Assembly (NCBI RefSeq): GCF_026239695.1
Contig: NZ_JAPIVS010000002.1
Location: 868,001-932,000 of the forward strand
DNA length: 64,000 nt
DNA from: Pedobacter sp. MC2016-15
Lineage (GTDB): Bacteria > Bacteroidota > Bacteroidia > Sphingobacteriales > Sphingobacteriaceae
Direction of reading: 5' to 3'
Made by a program: the position numbers and the translations under genes. This document shows positions 27,548-36,360 of this stretch, one piece after another. Position 1 is the stretch's first letter. Each line of letters starts with the position of its first letter. A model generated the notes under the pieces. It had not been told where the DNA came from. It made no database searches and saw only the letters and a program-made list of their open reading frames with translations.

Positions 27548-29500
27548 GTGTCTGGAACAAAAAATTTAAATAAACTTTCCGCCTCAGGAATACTCATCAG
27601 TCTGGGAATTGTATATGGCGATATTGGTACTTCACCATTGTATACGCTGAGGGCAATATTCAATACTGTGAGTGATGGGGGACAGCGCATTACGCCGATG
27701 ACTGTGCTGGGTGCGCTGTCATGTATTATCTGGACACTGACTTTACAAACGACGATCAAATATGTGGTGATTACGTTACGGGCAGATAACAATGGGGAGG
27801 GAGGAATTTTTTCTTTGTACTCACTGGTACGGCGAAAGGCCAGGTGGCTGGTCATCCCTGCCGTGCTTGGGGGATGTGCATTGCTGGCAGATGGAATTAT
27901 CACGCCCAGCATTACAGTCACTACTGCCATTGAAGGATTACAGGTTAAATTTCCTTACCTGCATGTGGTGCCTATTGTACTGGTTATCATTACTCTTCTG
28001 TTTATTATCCAACAATTTGGTACCAGCCTGGTTGGCAAGTTATTCGGCCCGATCATGTTTCTGTGGTTTGCTACCCTTGGTATTTTAGGGATGGTGTATG
28101 TGGTACAGGATCTCAGCATCCTGAAGGCGCTCAATCCCTATTATGCTGTGCATCTTTTAACAACCAATCCCATGGCACTCGTAATTCTTGGGGGTGTTTT
28201 TTTATGTACTACAGGGGCAGAGGCATTGTACTCTGATCTCGGGCATTGCGGCAGAAATAATATCAGGGTAAGCTGGATTTTTGTGAAGGCAACACTCATC
28301 ATCAATTACCTGGGGCAGGGGGTATGGCTATTACAGCATCCGCATTACGATAACAACCTGAATCCCTTCTATCAGATTGTTCCGCCGCCATATCTTTTAT
28401 CTATGGTAGCACTCGCTACGGTGGCTGCGGTTATTGCCAGTCAGGCCATGATCACGGGTTCCTTTACCCTGATTTCTGAAGCGGTAAGGCTAAATCTATG
28501 GCCCAAAGTGAGAATTAATTACCCCAGCAATGAAAAAGGACAGATTTATGTACCTTCAATCAACTGGCTGCTTTGTGCCGGTTGTTTAGCGATTGTCATG
28601 ATCTTTCAGAAATCTATTTTTATGGAAGGTGCCTATGGACTGGCCATCAATATGACCTTTCTGGCTACCACAATTCTCGTAGCAGTTTTTATGTACATGA
28701 AGAAAATTCCGGTTTATGCCATAGTTATTTTTTTAGGAGTGTACATCTCACTGGAGCTGGCCTTCCTGGCAGGTAACATGACTAAATTTTTGCACGGGGG
28801 CTTTGTGACGCTGCTGATCGGGGCGGCTTTATTTACAGTAATGTGGGGCTGGTTTGTCGCCCGGAGAATAAAGAACAGGTTTGTGAAATTTGTGGAAGTA
28901 GGGGATTATTTTGAGATCATCAGAGAATTGAGCGAAGATACAGCTGTTCCAAAATATTCTTCACAACTGGTGTACCTTACCAGTGCAAATTTCAAACATG
29001 AAATAGAATCCAAGATCATGTATTCCATCTTACAGAAGGAGCCCAAACGGGCAGATGTATACTGGCTGGTGCATGTTGATGTAGTAGACGAACCCTTTAC
29101 CCAGGATTATACCGTGGATTTCCTGATACCTGGTAAACTGATCCGCATCGATTTTAAACTTGGCTTCAGGGTAGAGCAGCGGGTAAACCTGTTGTACCGA
29201 AAAGTTATTGAACAGCTGGTGAAAAATGGCGAGGTAGATATTACGAGCCAGTATCCCTCGCTAAAGAAACATAAGATCGCCGGTGATTTCAGATTTATTC
29301 TGCTGGAGAAACACTTATCTAAGTTCTCCAAGCTGAGTATGTATGAACGCACGATCATGGCCTGGTATATTGTCCTGAAAAAACTCAGCATGTCTGAGGA
29401 ACGCAGTTTCGGGCTTGACTCCAGCTACGTGGAGATAGAGAAAGTACCGCTTAATTTTGTGTCTACAGATGATATCGAGCTGAACCGGCTTCCCCTCTAA
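27548..29500 (+). CDS. kup: Kup family potassium uptake protein
   Basis: A 650-residue KUP/HAK/KT potassium transporter, probably a K+/H+ symporter of the inner membrane. The first helix has the hallmark GIVYGDIGTSPLYTL. About twelve transmembrane segments extend to residue ~440, followed by a ~200-residue cytoplasmic C-terminal domain. The start is GTG at 27548; no in-frame ATG lies nearby upstream and the conserved N-terminus begins at once. A TTTAACA repeat cluster lies 70-100 bases upstream. It ends tail to tail with the next permease gene (four-base overlap). Confidence 0.95.
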   Translation: MSGTKNLNKLSASGILISLGIVYGDIGTSPLYTLRAIFNTVSDGGQRITPMTVLGALSCIIWTLTLQTTIKYVVITLRADNNGEGGIFSLYSLVRRKARWLVIPAVLGGCALLADGIITPSITVTTAIEGLQVKFPYLHVVPIVLVIITLLFIIQQFGTSLVGKLFGPIMFLWFATLGILGMVYVVQDLSILKALNPYYAVHLLTTNPMALVILGGVFLCTTGAEALYSDLGHCGRNNIRVSWIFVKATLIINYLGQGVWLLQHPHYDNNLNPFYQIVPPPYLLSMVALATVAAVIASQAMITGSFTLISEAVRLNLWPKVRINYPSNEKGQIYVPSINWLLCAGCLAIVMIFQKSIFMEGAYGLAINMTFLATTILVAVFMYMKKIPVYAIVIFLGVYISLELAFLAGNMTKFLHGGFVTLLIGAALFTVMWGWFVARRIKNRFVKFVEVGDYFEIIRELSEDTAVPKYSSQLVYLTSANFKHEIESKIMYSILQKEPKRADVYWLVHVDVVDEPFTQDYTVDFLIPGKLIRIDFKLGFRVEQRVNLLYRKVIEQLVKNGEVDITSQYPSLKKHKIAGDFRFILLEKHLSKFSKLSMYERTIMAWYIVLKKLSMSEERSFGLDSSYVEIEKVPLNFVSTDDIELNRLPL

Positions 29501-31446
29501 GCCTGGTTTGCCGTGTTCAGTTTACTATGTTTAAATCCGTAGAGGAAGTAAACTACCAGACCTATCACCAGCCAGATACCGAATCCTATCCAGTTGGAAA
29601 TACCCAGTTCGCACATCATATACAGGCAGCAGAGCAGTCCAAGTACAGGTATCAGTGATAAATTTTTGGTGATACAGAAGTAAGTCACCACAACACATAT
29701 CACAAAAAAGATCCACATCGGGATTTTATGTTGAAAAAGACTCCAGCCATGTTCAAATTTTTTGGACGCACTGACATTGCTTTTTTCTATAAAACTTTTG
29801 TATTGTGTTTCAGTCAGTCCGTTCAGGTAAGCTTCGGTATCAATGTTCTGTTCGATAATTGCTGAAGGAGTCTGTTCCAGTTTGATCTGACGCTGAACTG
29901 CAGCAAGTTCTGTTTTATCAAGCGAAGTAATAAAGCTGATTGGATCATTTACCTTTGCTTCATTGGTAAGGAAAGCCATGGTTTGAGCTTTAAAAAAAAT
30001 GAAAGAGGATGCGATGGCAGCGATGAAGACTATGGGAATAATAAATTTTGAGTTGGCATATGGAATCCTGAATTTCCCGCGCTGAATATTAGGTTTGTTC
30101 TGCAGTACCAATACCCCTGCACATACCAGTACAAAAGCAAACAAAGTTCCGATGGAACAAAGGTCGGTCACGATAGTCAGGTTCATAAACAAAGAAGGTA
30201 CGGCAACTACAAAGCCTACTACGATTGTAGCAAAAGATGGTGTTTTATAGACCGGATGTATCTTTGAGAACTTTTTTGGGAGTAAACCATCGCGGCTCAT
30301 ACTCATCCATATCCTTGGTTGACCCATTTGAAAAACCAGCAGCACACTTGCCATCGCGAAAACAGCACTTACCGCAATAATGCCACTCATCAGTTTCAGA
30401 TTAATGCGATCAAATACAAAGGCTAAGGGATCTCCAACGGCGAGATTATCATATTTAACAATGCCTGTAAGAACCAAAGCGATCGCTACATACAATACAG
30501 TACAGATGATGATGGCCCACATCATTCCTCTTGGCAGATCTTTCTGCGGATTTTTACATTCTTCGGCCGTAGTGGAGATGGCATCAAATCCAATGTAGGC
30601 AAAAAATACTGCCGACACCCCTTTGAGTACACCAGACACGCCGTCAGGGGCAAAAGGGTTCCAATTTTCAGTATCAATGTAGAATACACCTACCGAAAGC
30701 ACCAGCAGGATCACAGCCAGTTTTACCACTACCATTGCGTTACTGGCATTTTTAGACTCCTTCATTCCGCGATATACCAGCCAGGTGATAAGAATGATAA
30801 TTCCCAGTGCAGGGAGGTCTGCTACAATATGAAAGTTTCCGATCTGAGGTGCGGTTACCCATGCGTTGTTAGTGATTCTTACAGCCTCATCAAGATTGGC
30901 ATAACTCTTACCTGCATTCAGCAAGGCTTGTGCATGCATGTGTCCGTTGTAGGCGGTGAGATAATCCATCGTCATCCAGTCGGGCAGGTGAATACCTTTT
31001 ATCCCTAATGCCGGTATATGGATCGATGACAGCAATCCCGTAAAATAGTCGGACCAGGAGATCGCCACAGTAATATTGCCAATGGCATATTCCATAATGA
31101 GCGACCAGCCGATGATCCATGCTACCAGTTCGCCGAAAGCCACATATGAATAGGTATAGGCACTGCCTGAAACCGGAACCATTGAGGCAAACTCTGCGTA
31201 TGCAAAAGCTGCAAAGCTACAGGCGATAGCCGTAAAGATAAATAAGAAGATCACGGCAGGACCGCCGTCTGCACTCGCTTTACCAATAGTGCTGAAAATT
31301 CCGGCGCCGATGATTGCAGCTATTCCAAACGCAGTAAGGTCTCTTACGCCAAGCGTTTTATGTAAGGACGCATGATCGCCATAGCCCTTTTCTGCATCTT
31401 CTAATATTTTGGTTACCGACTTTTTCCTGAAGAGATTTTCAAACAT
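29497..31446 (-). CDS. APC-superfamily amino acid permease with large hydrophilic insertions
   Basis: This 649-residue transporter is related to cationic amino acid transporters. The consensus first helix contains AAIIGAGIFSTIGKAS, and FASMVPVSGSAYTYSYV follows in TM3. It is about 145 residues longer than its paralogue at 56014-57525. The extra length lies in a ~60-residue stretch between TM4 and TM5 (PDWMTMDYLTAYNGHMHAQA onward) and in a ~90-residue hydrophilic segment at about 487-576, just before the last helices. Substrate is not predictable. It is the last gene of the engB-ubiA-oligoendopeptidase run, 61 bases after the peptidase, so it might import products of peptide breakdown (inference). 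Confidence 0.88.
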   Translation of the reverse strand: MFENLFRKKSVTKILEDAEKGYGDHASLHKTLGVRDLTAFGIAAIIGAGIFSTIGKASADGGPAVIFLFIFTAIACSFAAFAYAEFASMVPVSGSAYTYSYVAFGELVAWIIGWSLIMEYAIGNITVAISWSDYFTGLLSSIHIPALGIKGIHLPDWMTMDYLTAYNGHMHAQALLNAGKSYANLDEAVRITNNAWVTAPQIGNFHIVADLPALGIIILITWLVYRGMKESKNASNAMVVVKLAVILLVLSVGVFYIDTENWNPFAPDGVSGVLKGVSAVFFAYIGFDAISTTAEECKNPQKDLPRGMMWAIIICTVLYVAIALVLTGIVKYDNLAVGDPLAFVFDRINLKLMSGIIAVSAVFAMASVLLVFQMGQPRIWMSMSRDGLLPKKFSKIHPVYKTPSFATIVVGFVVAVPSLFMNLTIVTDLCSIGTLFAFVLVCAGVLVLQNKPNIQRGKFRIPYANSKFIIPIVFIAAIASSFIFFKAQTMAFLTNEAKVNDPISFITSLDKTELAAVQRQIKLEQTPSAIIEQNIDTEAYLNGLTETQYKSFIEKSNVSASKKFEHGWSLFQHKIPMWIFFVICVVVTYFCITKNLSLIPVLGLLCCLYMMCELGISNWIGFGIWLVIGLVVYFLYGFKHSKLNTANQA

Positions 31447-31507
31447 AATGGGTGAAAGCGTTTATAGTTTTGCTGAAAGTATAAATAATAATATAAAACA
31501 GGGAACC

Positions 31508-33223
31508 TTAGCCCAATTTATCCAGCTCGTCTTTCACAAAAGAAGCCAGCTCCCTGATATAGCTGCTGCTGAAATCAAACTTTATACCCGCAGTTTCATA
31601 AATTTCGTTCATCGGTTTTGTATAGCCAAGGGCGAGTGCATCCAAATACTGCTGAATTGCTTTTTCAGGATTCTCCTTATAATTTTTCCAGACTGCGATG
31701 GCGCCCAGTTGTGCGATACCATATTCAATATAGTAAAAAGGCAATTCAAAAACATGCAATTGTTTTTGCCAAAGGTTACCAAATTCCTGATCTAATCCTT
31801 CCCAGTTGGCAAAGCCAGACCCGAAGGTAGTATATATCTGTTTAAAAGCCTCTTCTCTGTCGGCCGCATTGTGCGGATAGTTGGTGTAGATCCAATGCTG
31901 AAACTGATCGATTACTGCCACCCATGGCAATGTTTTCAGCACATCGATCAGTTGTTCCCTCTTCGCCCTGATGAGGTCTTCCTCATTCTCGAAGTAGATA
32001 TGCCATTGATCCATAGAGATCAGCTCCATACTCATGGAAGCCAGTTCAGCCACCTCAGAAGGACAGTGTTTAAAGTCGTTCAGTTCAAGGTCTGCGGTAA
32101 GAAACGTATGCACGGCGTGTCCACCTTCATGTACCATCGTAGTGAGATCCCGCATGGAACCCGCAGAGTTCATAAATATAAATGGTGCACCTGTTTCTGC
32201 CAGCGGATAATTGTATCCTCCGGGAGCTTTTCCTTTGCGGCTTTCTACATCAAAGAGGTTATTCGCTTTCATGATTGCCAGCATCTGTCCCAGTTTAGGG
32301 TCAATAGCGGTAAATGCAGCAATACTTTTGTCGATCAGCTCTTCGCCGCTGCCAAAAGGCTTGAGCGCAGGTTTGCCAGAAACATCTACATCCGTGTCCC
32401 AGGGTTTTAAAACTTCCAGGCCTAAAGCTTCGGCTCTTTTTTCTGCCTGTTCTTTCAGGATCGGAACAATCTCATTTTCTATTGCGGCATGGAAATCGTA
32501 ACAATCTTTAACGCTGTAGTCAAATCTGCCCCTGGACTGGAAACTATAGTCCCTGAAATTTTCAAATCCTGCGTTGAGGGCTACCTGGTGTCTCATTGCC
32601 GTCAGCTCATCAAAGATGATGTTCAAATTGTCTTTGTCTACCAGACGGCGCTGCTGGATGAGTTCCCAGGCATTCTGTCTTACAGTTCTGCTGACATCCT
32701 TTATCAAGTTGGCAGCCTGCACGAGCGTATATTCCTGATCATTGATCAGCACTGTCATGGCACCACTTGCAGCCTGATATTTCTGTGCAGTGATCTGGAT
32801 CTTTGTGAACAGTTCAATGTTCTCATCCCTGTATATCTCCAGAGCTTTTCTGATACCTCTGATATAAACGAAGTATTTGTCCTGGTCAAGCTCATCAATA
32901 AATGGGCTTTCCACCAGTTTTATATTCAGCAGATTCCCGATTGGGGAGATCTTTGGTTCTATCTCTGTTGCAAAATACTGAAAGCTGGATACAAGCTCCT
33001 CATTGGCAGTATCGCAGGTCATTTTGATATATCTCCATGCAAAATCTTCTTCAAGTGCAGCTTCGAGTTCACTTTTATCTTTCAGCCAGTGCTCCAGTTC
33101 TGTCACGCTGCTGATTGTTCTGTTAAGGAGTTCATCCAGGATAGGGGAGATGGTGTCCCATTTGATTTCAAGATCCTGAGGGATGTAAGCGCGAATTTTC
33201 TTTGGAATTGTCAGGTTAATCAT
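31508..33223 (-). CDS. M3 family oligoendopeptidase (PepF-like)
   Basis: A 571-residue cytoplasmic zinc metallopeptidase of family M3. The catalytic motif is TTMVHEGGHAVHTF (HExxH with the second His), and the third-ligand Glu is probably in the ASMSMELIS segment downstream. The N-terminal helical lobe and C-terminal PFYYIEYGIAQLGA signature match the PepF / M3 oligoendopeptidase group. It degrades short peptides released by proteases. The start is four bases after the ubiA stop, so the genes are almost surely cotranscribed. Two long open frames on the opposite strand are coincidental. Confidence 0.94.
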   Translation of the reverse strand: MINLTIPKKIRAYIPQDLEIKWDTISPILDELLNRTISSVTELEHWLKDKSELEAALEEDFAWRYIKMTCDTANEELVSSFQYFATEIEPKISPIGNLLNIKLVESPFIDELDQDKYFVYIRGIRKALEIYRDENIELFTKIQITAQKYQAASGAMTVLINDQEYTLVQAANLIKDVSRTVRQNAWELIQQRRLVDKDNLNIIFDELTAMRHQVALNAGFENFRDYSFQSRGRFDYSVKDCYDFHAAIENEIVPILKEQAEKRAEALGLEVLKPWDTDVDVSGKPALKPFGSGEELIDKSIAAFTAIDPKLGQMLAIMKANNLFDVESRKGKAPGGYNYPLAETGAPFIFMNSAGSMRDLTTMVHEGGHAVHTFLTADLELNDFKHCPSEVAELASMSMELISMDQWHIYFENEEDLIRAKREQLIDVLKTLPWVAVIDQFQHWIYTNYPHNAADREEAFKQIYTTFGSGFANWEGLDQEFGNLWQKQLHVFELPFYYIEYGIAQLGAIAVWKNYKENPEKAIQQYLDALALGYTKPMNEIYETAGIKFDFSSSYIRELASFVKDELDKLG

Positions 33224-33227
33224 TGGT

Positions 33228-34094
33228 CTAGAAATTTAAAACAGTTCTTAAAAATACATCCAGCAAAAAGCATCCGGCGAAGATCACCGATGCCAGTCCG
33301 TTGGTGGTTGCAAAAGCTTTGTTTACTTTACTGATGTCGTTTGGTTTTACCAGCAGGTGCTGATAGATCAGCATCGAACAGAAGAAGGCTACACCTATGT
33401 AATATGCCCAGCTAAAAGGCGTGAAGAGTATTGGCAGGATGACACACAGTGCGGAGCATACATGCAGCACCTCAGATAAACGCAGAGAATTTTTTCTGCC
33501 CAGGGCCGAAGGTATGGAATGGAGTTTTTCTCCCTTGTCAAACTCCTCGTCCTGCAGTGCATAGATGATATCAAAACCACTTACCCAGAATAATACTGCC
33601 AGAGAATACAGTACTGGGACAATGTTAAACTGGCCTGTTACGGCAATATAGGCACCTATCGGCGCGAGCGATAAGCCCAGTCCGAGTACCATATGACACA
33701 ATGCTGTAAATCTTTTAGTATAACTGTAAAACAGGACCACAAATAATGCAACTGGTGAAAGGTACAGGCATAACTGGTTGATAAAGGCTGTAGTAGCGAC
33801 AAACAGTACACAGTTGATGATCACAAAGATCAGTGCTTCATTTGCTGAAACCCTGCCCGCAGGAATATCACGCATGCTTGTCCTCGGATTTTTAGCATCA
33901 ATATCCCTGTCCAGGTACCTGTTAAAAGCCATGGCAGAGTTTCTGGCAAAAACCATACAAAGCAAAACAAGCACAAGGGTAAGCCATTGAAAAGGATGTT
34001 CAGTCGTAGTAACGCCCAGGAAAAATCCAATCATTGCGAAAGGCAGGGCGAATACAGAATGTGCAAAAAGCACAAGCGAAAAATACTTCTTCAT
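33228..34094 (-). CDS. UbiA-family polyprenyltransferase (UbiA/MqnP type)
   Basis: A 288-residue inner-membrane prenyltransferase with about eight helices. The first Asp-rich motif is AFNRYLDRDIDAKNPRT; the second is QDEEFDKGEKLHS. Both bind the Mg-pyrophosphate of the prenyl donor. The sequence matches the UbiA-like subgroup that in futalosine-pathway bacteria (MqnP) prenylates the menaquinone ring precursor. Bacteroidota respire with menaquinone, and the menG methyltransferase gene lies just beyond the divergent engB promoter, so a menaquinone role fits better than ubiquinone. Heme O/A prenylation is less likely, as no cta genes are near. Confidence 0.85.
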   Translation of the reverse strand: MKKYFSLVLFAHSVFALPFAMIGFFLGVTTTEHPFQWLTLVLVLLCMVFARNSAMAFNRYLDRDIDAKNPRTSMRDIPAGRVSANEALIFVIINCVLFVATTAFINQLCLYLSPVALFVVLFYSYTKRFTALCHMVLGLGLSLAPIGAYIAVTGQFNIVPVLYSLAVLFWVSGFDIIYALQDEEFDKGEKLHSIPSALGRKNSLRLSEVLHVCSALCVILPILFTPFSWAYYIGVAFFCSMLIYQHLLVKPNDISKVNKAFATTNGLASVIFAGCFLLDVFLRTVLNF

Positions 34095-34099
34095 GCTGG

Positions 34100-34729
34100 T
34101 TATATATCTTCTCTTGGTGTTAGAATTGGCATTGCAAAATCGAGATTCGTCTGGTCAATAAAATTAAGGATTTCATCTCTTCCCAATGTTTTTTCTGAAG
34201 AAGTGATAAATATCGGAGGAATTTCCTCAAACCATCCGGAGAGCTCTTTTTTGAACAGCGCTATATTCTGACTTGTCTTCGACGCAGATTGTTTATCTGT
34301 TTTTGTAAAAGCTAGGACGAAAGGTATCTGAATTTCTCCCATCCAGCAGCAAAACTCAATATCAATTTTTTGTGGCGGAATCCTGCTGTCGATCAAAACA
34401 AACACACATTGCAGACTTTCTCTCTTCGTAATGTAGTTACGGATGAACTTTTCCCAGCTTTCACGGCTGTTTTTGGATACTTTAGCATAACCGTAACCTG
34501 GTAAATCGACGATATACCACTTTTCATTGACCAAAAAATGGTTGATCAGCTGCGTTTTACCTGGCTTTTGAGAGGTTTTTGCCAGTCCGTGCTGGTTCAC
34601 CAGCATATTGATGAGAGATGATTTTCCTACGTTTGAACGCCCTATAAAGGCATATTCTGGCATGTTGGCAACCGGCAGGGCCGATATCTTGGTGTTGCTA
34701 CAAATAAATGTTGCTGATTTTATAATCAT
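34100..34729 (-). CDS. engB: Ribosome biogenesis GTPase EngB (YsxC/YihA)
   Basis: A 209-residue circularly ordinary small GTPase needed for 50S subunit assembly. G1 is GRSNVGKSS (32-40), G3 is DLPGYG (75-80), G4 is TKTD and G5 is SSEK. Length and motif spacing match the EngB family. Its -7 box TACCTTTG ends only four bases before the ATG, so the message is probably leaderless. It is the first gene of a four-gene minus-strand run and is divergent from menG across 52 bases. Confidence 0.95.
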   Translation of the reverse strand: MIIKSATFICSNTKISALPVANMPEYAFIGRSNVGKSSLINMLVNQHGLAKTSQKPGKTQLINHFLVNEKWYIVDLPGYGYAKVSKNSRESWEKFIRNYITKRESLQCVFVLIDSRIPPQKIDIEFCCWMGEIQIPFVLAFTKTDKQSASKTSQNIALFKKELSGWFEEIPPIFITSSEKTLGRDEILNFIDQTNLDFAMPILTPREDI

Positions 34730-34733
34730 TTGA

Positions 34734-34741
34734 CAAAGGTA
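34734..34741 (-). promoter_or_regulatory. -7 box TACCTTTG for engB
   Basis: An exact TAnnTTTG match on the minus strand, four bases from the engB ATG. CAA at 34758-34760 (TTG on the minus strand) gives a 16-base spacer, slightly short for a -33 element. Confidence 0.6.
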
Positions 34742-34764
34742 GAAAATTAGTTTTCAACAATACT

Positions 34765-34772
34765 TATCTTTG
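34765..34772 (+). promoter_or_regulatory. -7 box TATCTTTG for menG
   Basis: An exact TAnnTTTG match nine bases before the menG ATG. Only 23 bases separate it from the opposing engB -7 box, so the two polymerases would compete for the same DNA. Confidence 0.58.
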
Positions 34773-34781
34773 ACGCTTACC

Positions 34782-35516
34782 ATGAACGAAAAAATAACTC
34801 CATACCAATCTGCCACTGTCACAAAGAAGGAACAGGTAGCAACAATGTTTAACAACATCTCCGGCACCTATGATTTTCTGAATCACTTTTTATCGGCAGG
34901 TATAGATATTATATGGCGCAAGAAGGCCATCCGTGAATTGTCGGCATTAAAGCCGAAAGTGATGCTGGATGTAGCTACAGGAACAGGTGATTTTGCATTT
35001 GAAGCGATTAAGATTTTAGCTCCTGAAAAAATCATTGGCGTGGATATCTCCGTAGGTATGCTTGATGTAGCCAGGAAAAAGATAGCGGAGCGTAATCTGC
35101 AGCATGTATTTTCTGTGCAGACAGGAGATTCTGAAGGTCTGAAATTTGAGGATAATCATTTTGATGCGATTACTGTAGCCTTTGGTGTAAGGAACTACGA
35201 GAATCTGGAAAAGGGTCTTTCAGACATGCTTAGAGTGCTTAAGCCCGGCGGAAAGATTGTGATACTGGAGTTTTCAAAGCCCACAGCTTTTCCGGTAAAG
35301 CAGTCGTACAACTTTTACTTTAAACATTTGCTTCCGGTATTTGGAAAATTGTTTTCTAAGGATGCGAGAGCTTATACCTATTTAAATGAATCGGTAATTG
35401 CCTTTCCTGACGGAAAATCTTTCACGCAGCTGATGGATAAAGTGGGTTATACAGACACCAGACACAGGTCGCTCACTTTTGGTATCAGCGCAATATACAC
35501 GGGGATTAAAGCCTGA
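34782..35516 (+). CDS. menG: Demethylmenaquinone methyltransferase
   Basis: This SAM-dependent methyltransferase (UbiE/MenG family, 244 residues) performs the last step of menaquinone synthesis. Motif I is LDVATGTGDFAFE, preceded by the family signature MFNNISGTYDFLNHFLS and followed by the second signature VLKPGGKIVILEF. The ATG at 34782 is chosen over a TTG 12 bases upstream, which overlaps the -7 box. It is followed after five bases by porT, a gene pair seen repeatedly in Bacteroidota. Ubiquinone is not made by this phylum, so the menaquinone name is used. Confidence 0.94.
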   Translation: MNEKITPYQSATVTKKEQVATMFNNISGTYDFLNHFLSAGIDIIWRKKAIRELSALKPKVMLDVATGTGDFAFEAIKILAPEKIIGVDISVGMLDVARKKIAERNLQHVFSVQTGDSEGLKFEDNHFDAITVAFGVRNYENLEKGLSDMLRVLKPGGKIVILEFSKPTAFPVKQSYNFYFKHLLPVFGKLFSKDARAYTYLNESVIAFPDGKSFTQLMDKVGYTDTRHRSLTFGISAIYTGIKA

Positions 35517-35521
35517 TAAGG

Positions 35522-36271
35522 ATGAACATAAAATTACCTTTGCTGGTTATTCTTCTTTTTACATTCGCCACTGCCAGCGCACAGAACTGGGGCGGCGGTG
35601 TAGATGATGAGCCTATCCACTTTGGTTTTACTTTTCAGTATACAAATTCCAATTACATCGTTCAGAAAAAGGCTAACTGGAGGGAACGTTTCCGGGATCC
35701 GGATACCAGACTACCGATCACAGATTCCCTGTCCGCTGCATACAGCAAATCCTCACCCGGCTTCGGAATCGGGTTTGTCGTAAATGGCAGGATCAATAAT
35801 CATCTGGATGTGCGCATGACGCCCACGCTGATTTTTACAGACAGGCTCATGGAATATGAATATGAACAGCCTACAATGGTCAATATGCCTTTCAGCAGTT
35901 TAGAACAGAAAGTGTCTGCTACTATGGTTGAGTTTCCGCTGGGCCTTAAAATCAAATCCAACCGCAGAAACAACTTCAGGGCTTATATGCTTTACGGGGC
36001 CAAATATTCTATGGATATAGCCTCTAAAAAAAAGACGGACGATTCAGGTCAGGATTTTTTATACAAGCTCTTAAAGAACAAGCGCAGTTACTTCTCTTAT
36101 GAGGCTGCCTTTGGTATGGATCTGTATTTTGAATACTTCAAGATGTCGCCCGAGATTAAGCTATCTTATTCGATGAATAATGTGCTGAATAATGATCAGC
36201 CAAATCCCTATAATATGCCAATCGACAGGTTAAGGTTGCGTCATGTGACATTCAGTTTATTTTTCGAATAA
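35522..36271 (+). CDS. porT: PorT family outer-membrane protein (type IX secretion)
   Basis: A 249-residue outer-membrane beta-barrel protein with signal peptide (ending FATASAQ, residue 20). Alternating hydrophobic strands run to the C-terminus, which ends in an aromatic residue pattern (TFSLFFE). Sequence layout and the position directly after menG match PorT/SprT, a protein required for type IX secretion and gliding in Bacteroidota. Its function in the machine is not well resolved. A T9SS cargo domain occurs elsewhere in the window, consistent with an active system. Other T9SS core genes are not in this window. Confidence 0.83.
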   Translation: MNIKLPLLVILLFTFATASAQNWGGGVDDEPIHFGFTFQYTNSNYIVQKKANWRERFRDPDTRLPITDSLSAAYSKSSPGFGIGFVVNGRINNHLDVRMTPTLIFTDRLMEYEYEQPTMVNMPFSSLEQKVSATMVEFPLGLKIKSNRRNNFRAYMLYGAKYSMDIASKKKTDDSGQDFLYKLLKNKRSYFSYEAAFGMDLYFEYFKMSPEIKLSYSMNNVLNNDQPNPYNMPIDRLRLRHVTFSLFFE

Positions 36272-36307
36272 GCTGCAATCCTAAAAAATCATAGCTTTGC
36301 CTTGCAG

Positions 36308-36336
36308 GGACATTTCTGTCAACACAGGAAATGTCC
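36308..36336. repeat. Hairpin before the SDR gene
   Basis: GGACATTTC (36308-36316) and TGT pair with ACA and GAAATGTCC (36328-36336), leaving one bulged G. There is no T-run on either side, so a simple terminator is unlikely; it may shape the leader of the SDR gene or stabilise the porT 3' end. Confidence 0.5.
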
Positions 36337-36360
36337 TGGTTAACTTAAAATTTACGTAGG

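Noticed and set aside
31871..32410. A 179-codon plus-strand frame inside the peptidase gene
   Set aside because: It is antisense to conserved peptidase sequence and shows no domain.
32489..33334. A 281-codon open frame on the plus strand opposite the M3 peptidase
   Set aside because: It is wholly antisense to a clear HExxH peptidase gene, has no recognisable family or domain, and its cysteine- and phenylalanine-rich composition is that of a reverse-complement shadow.
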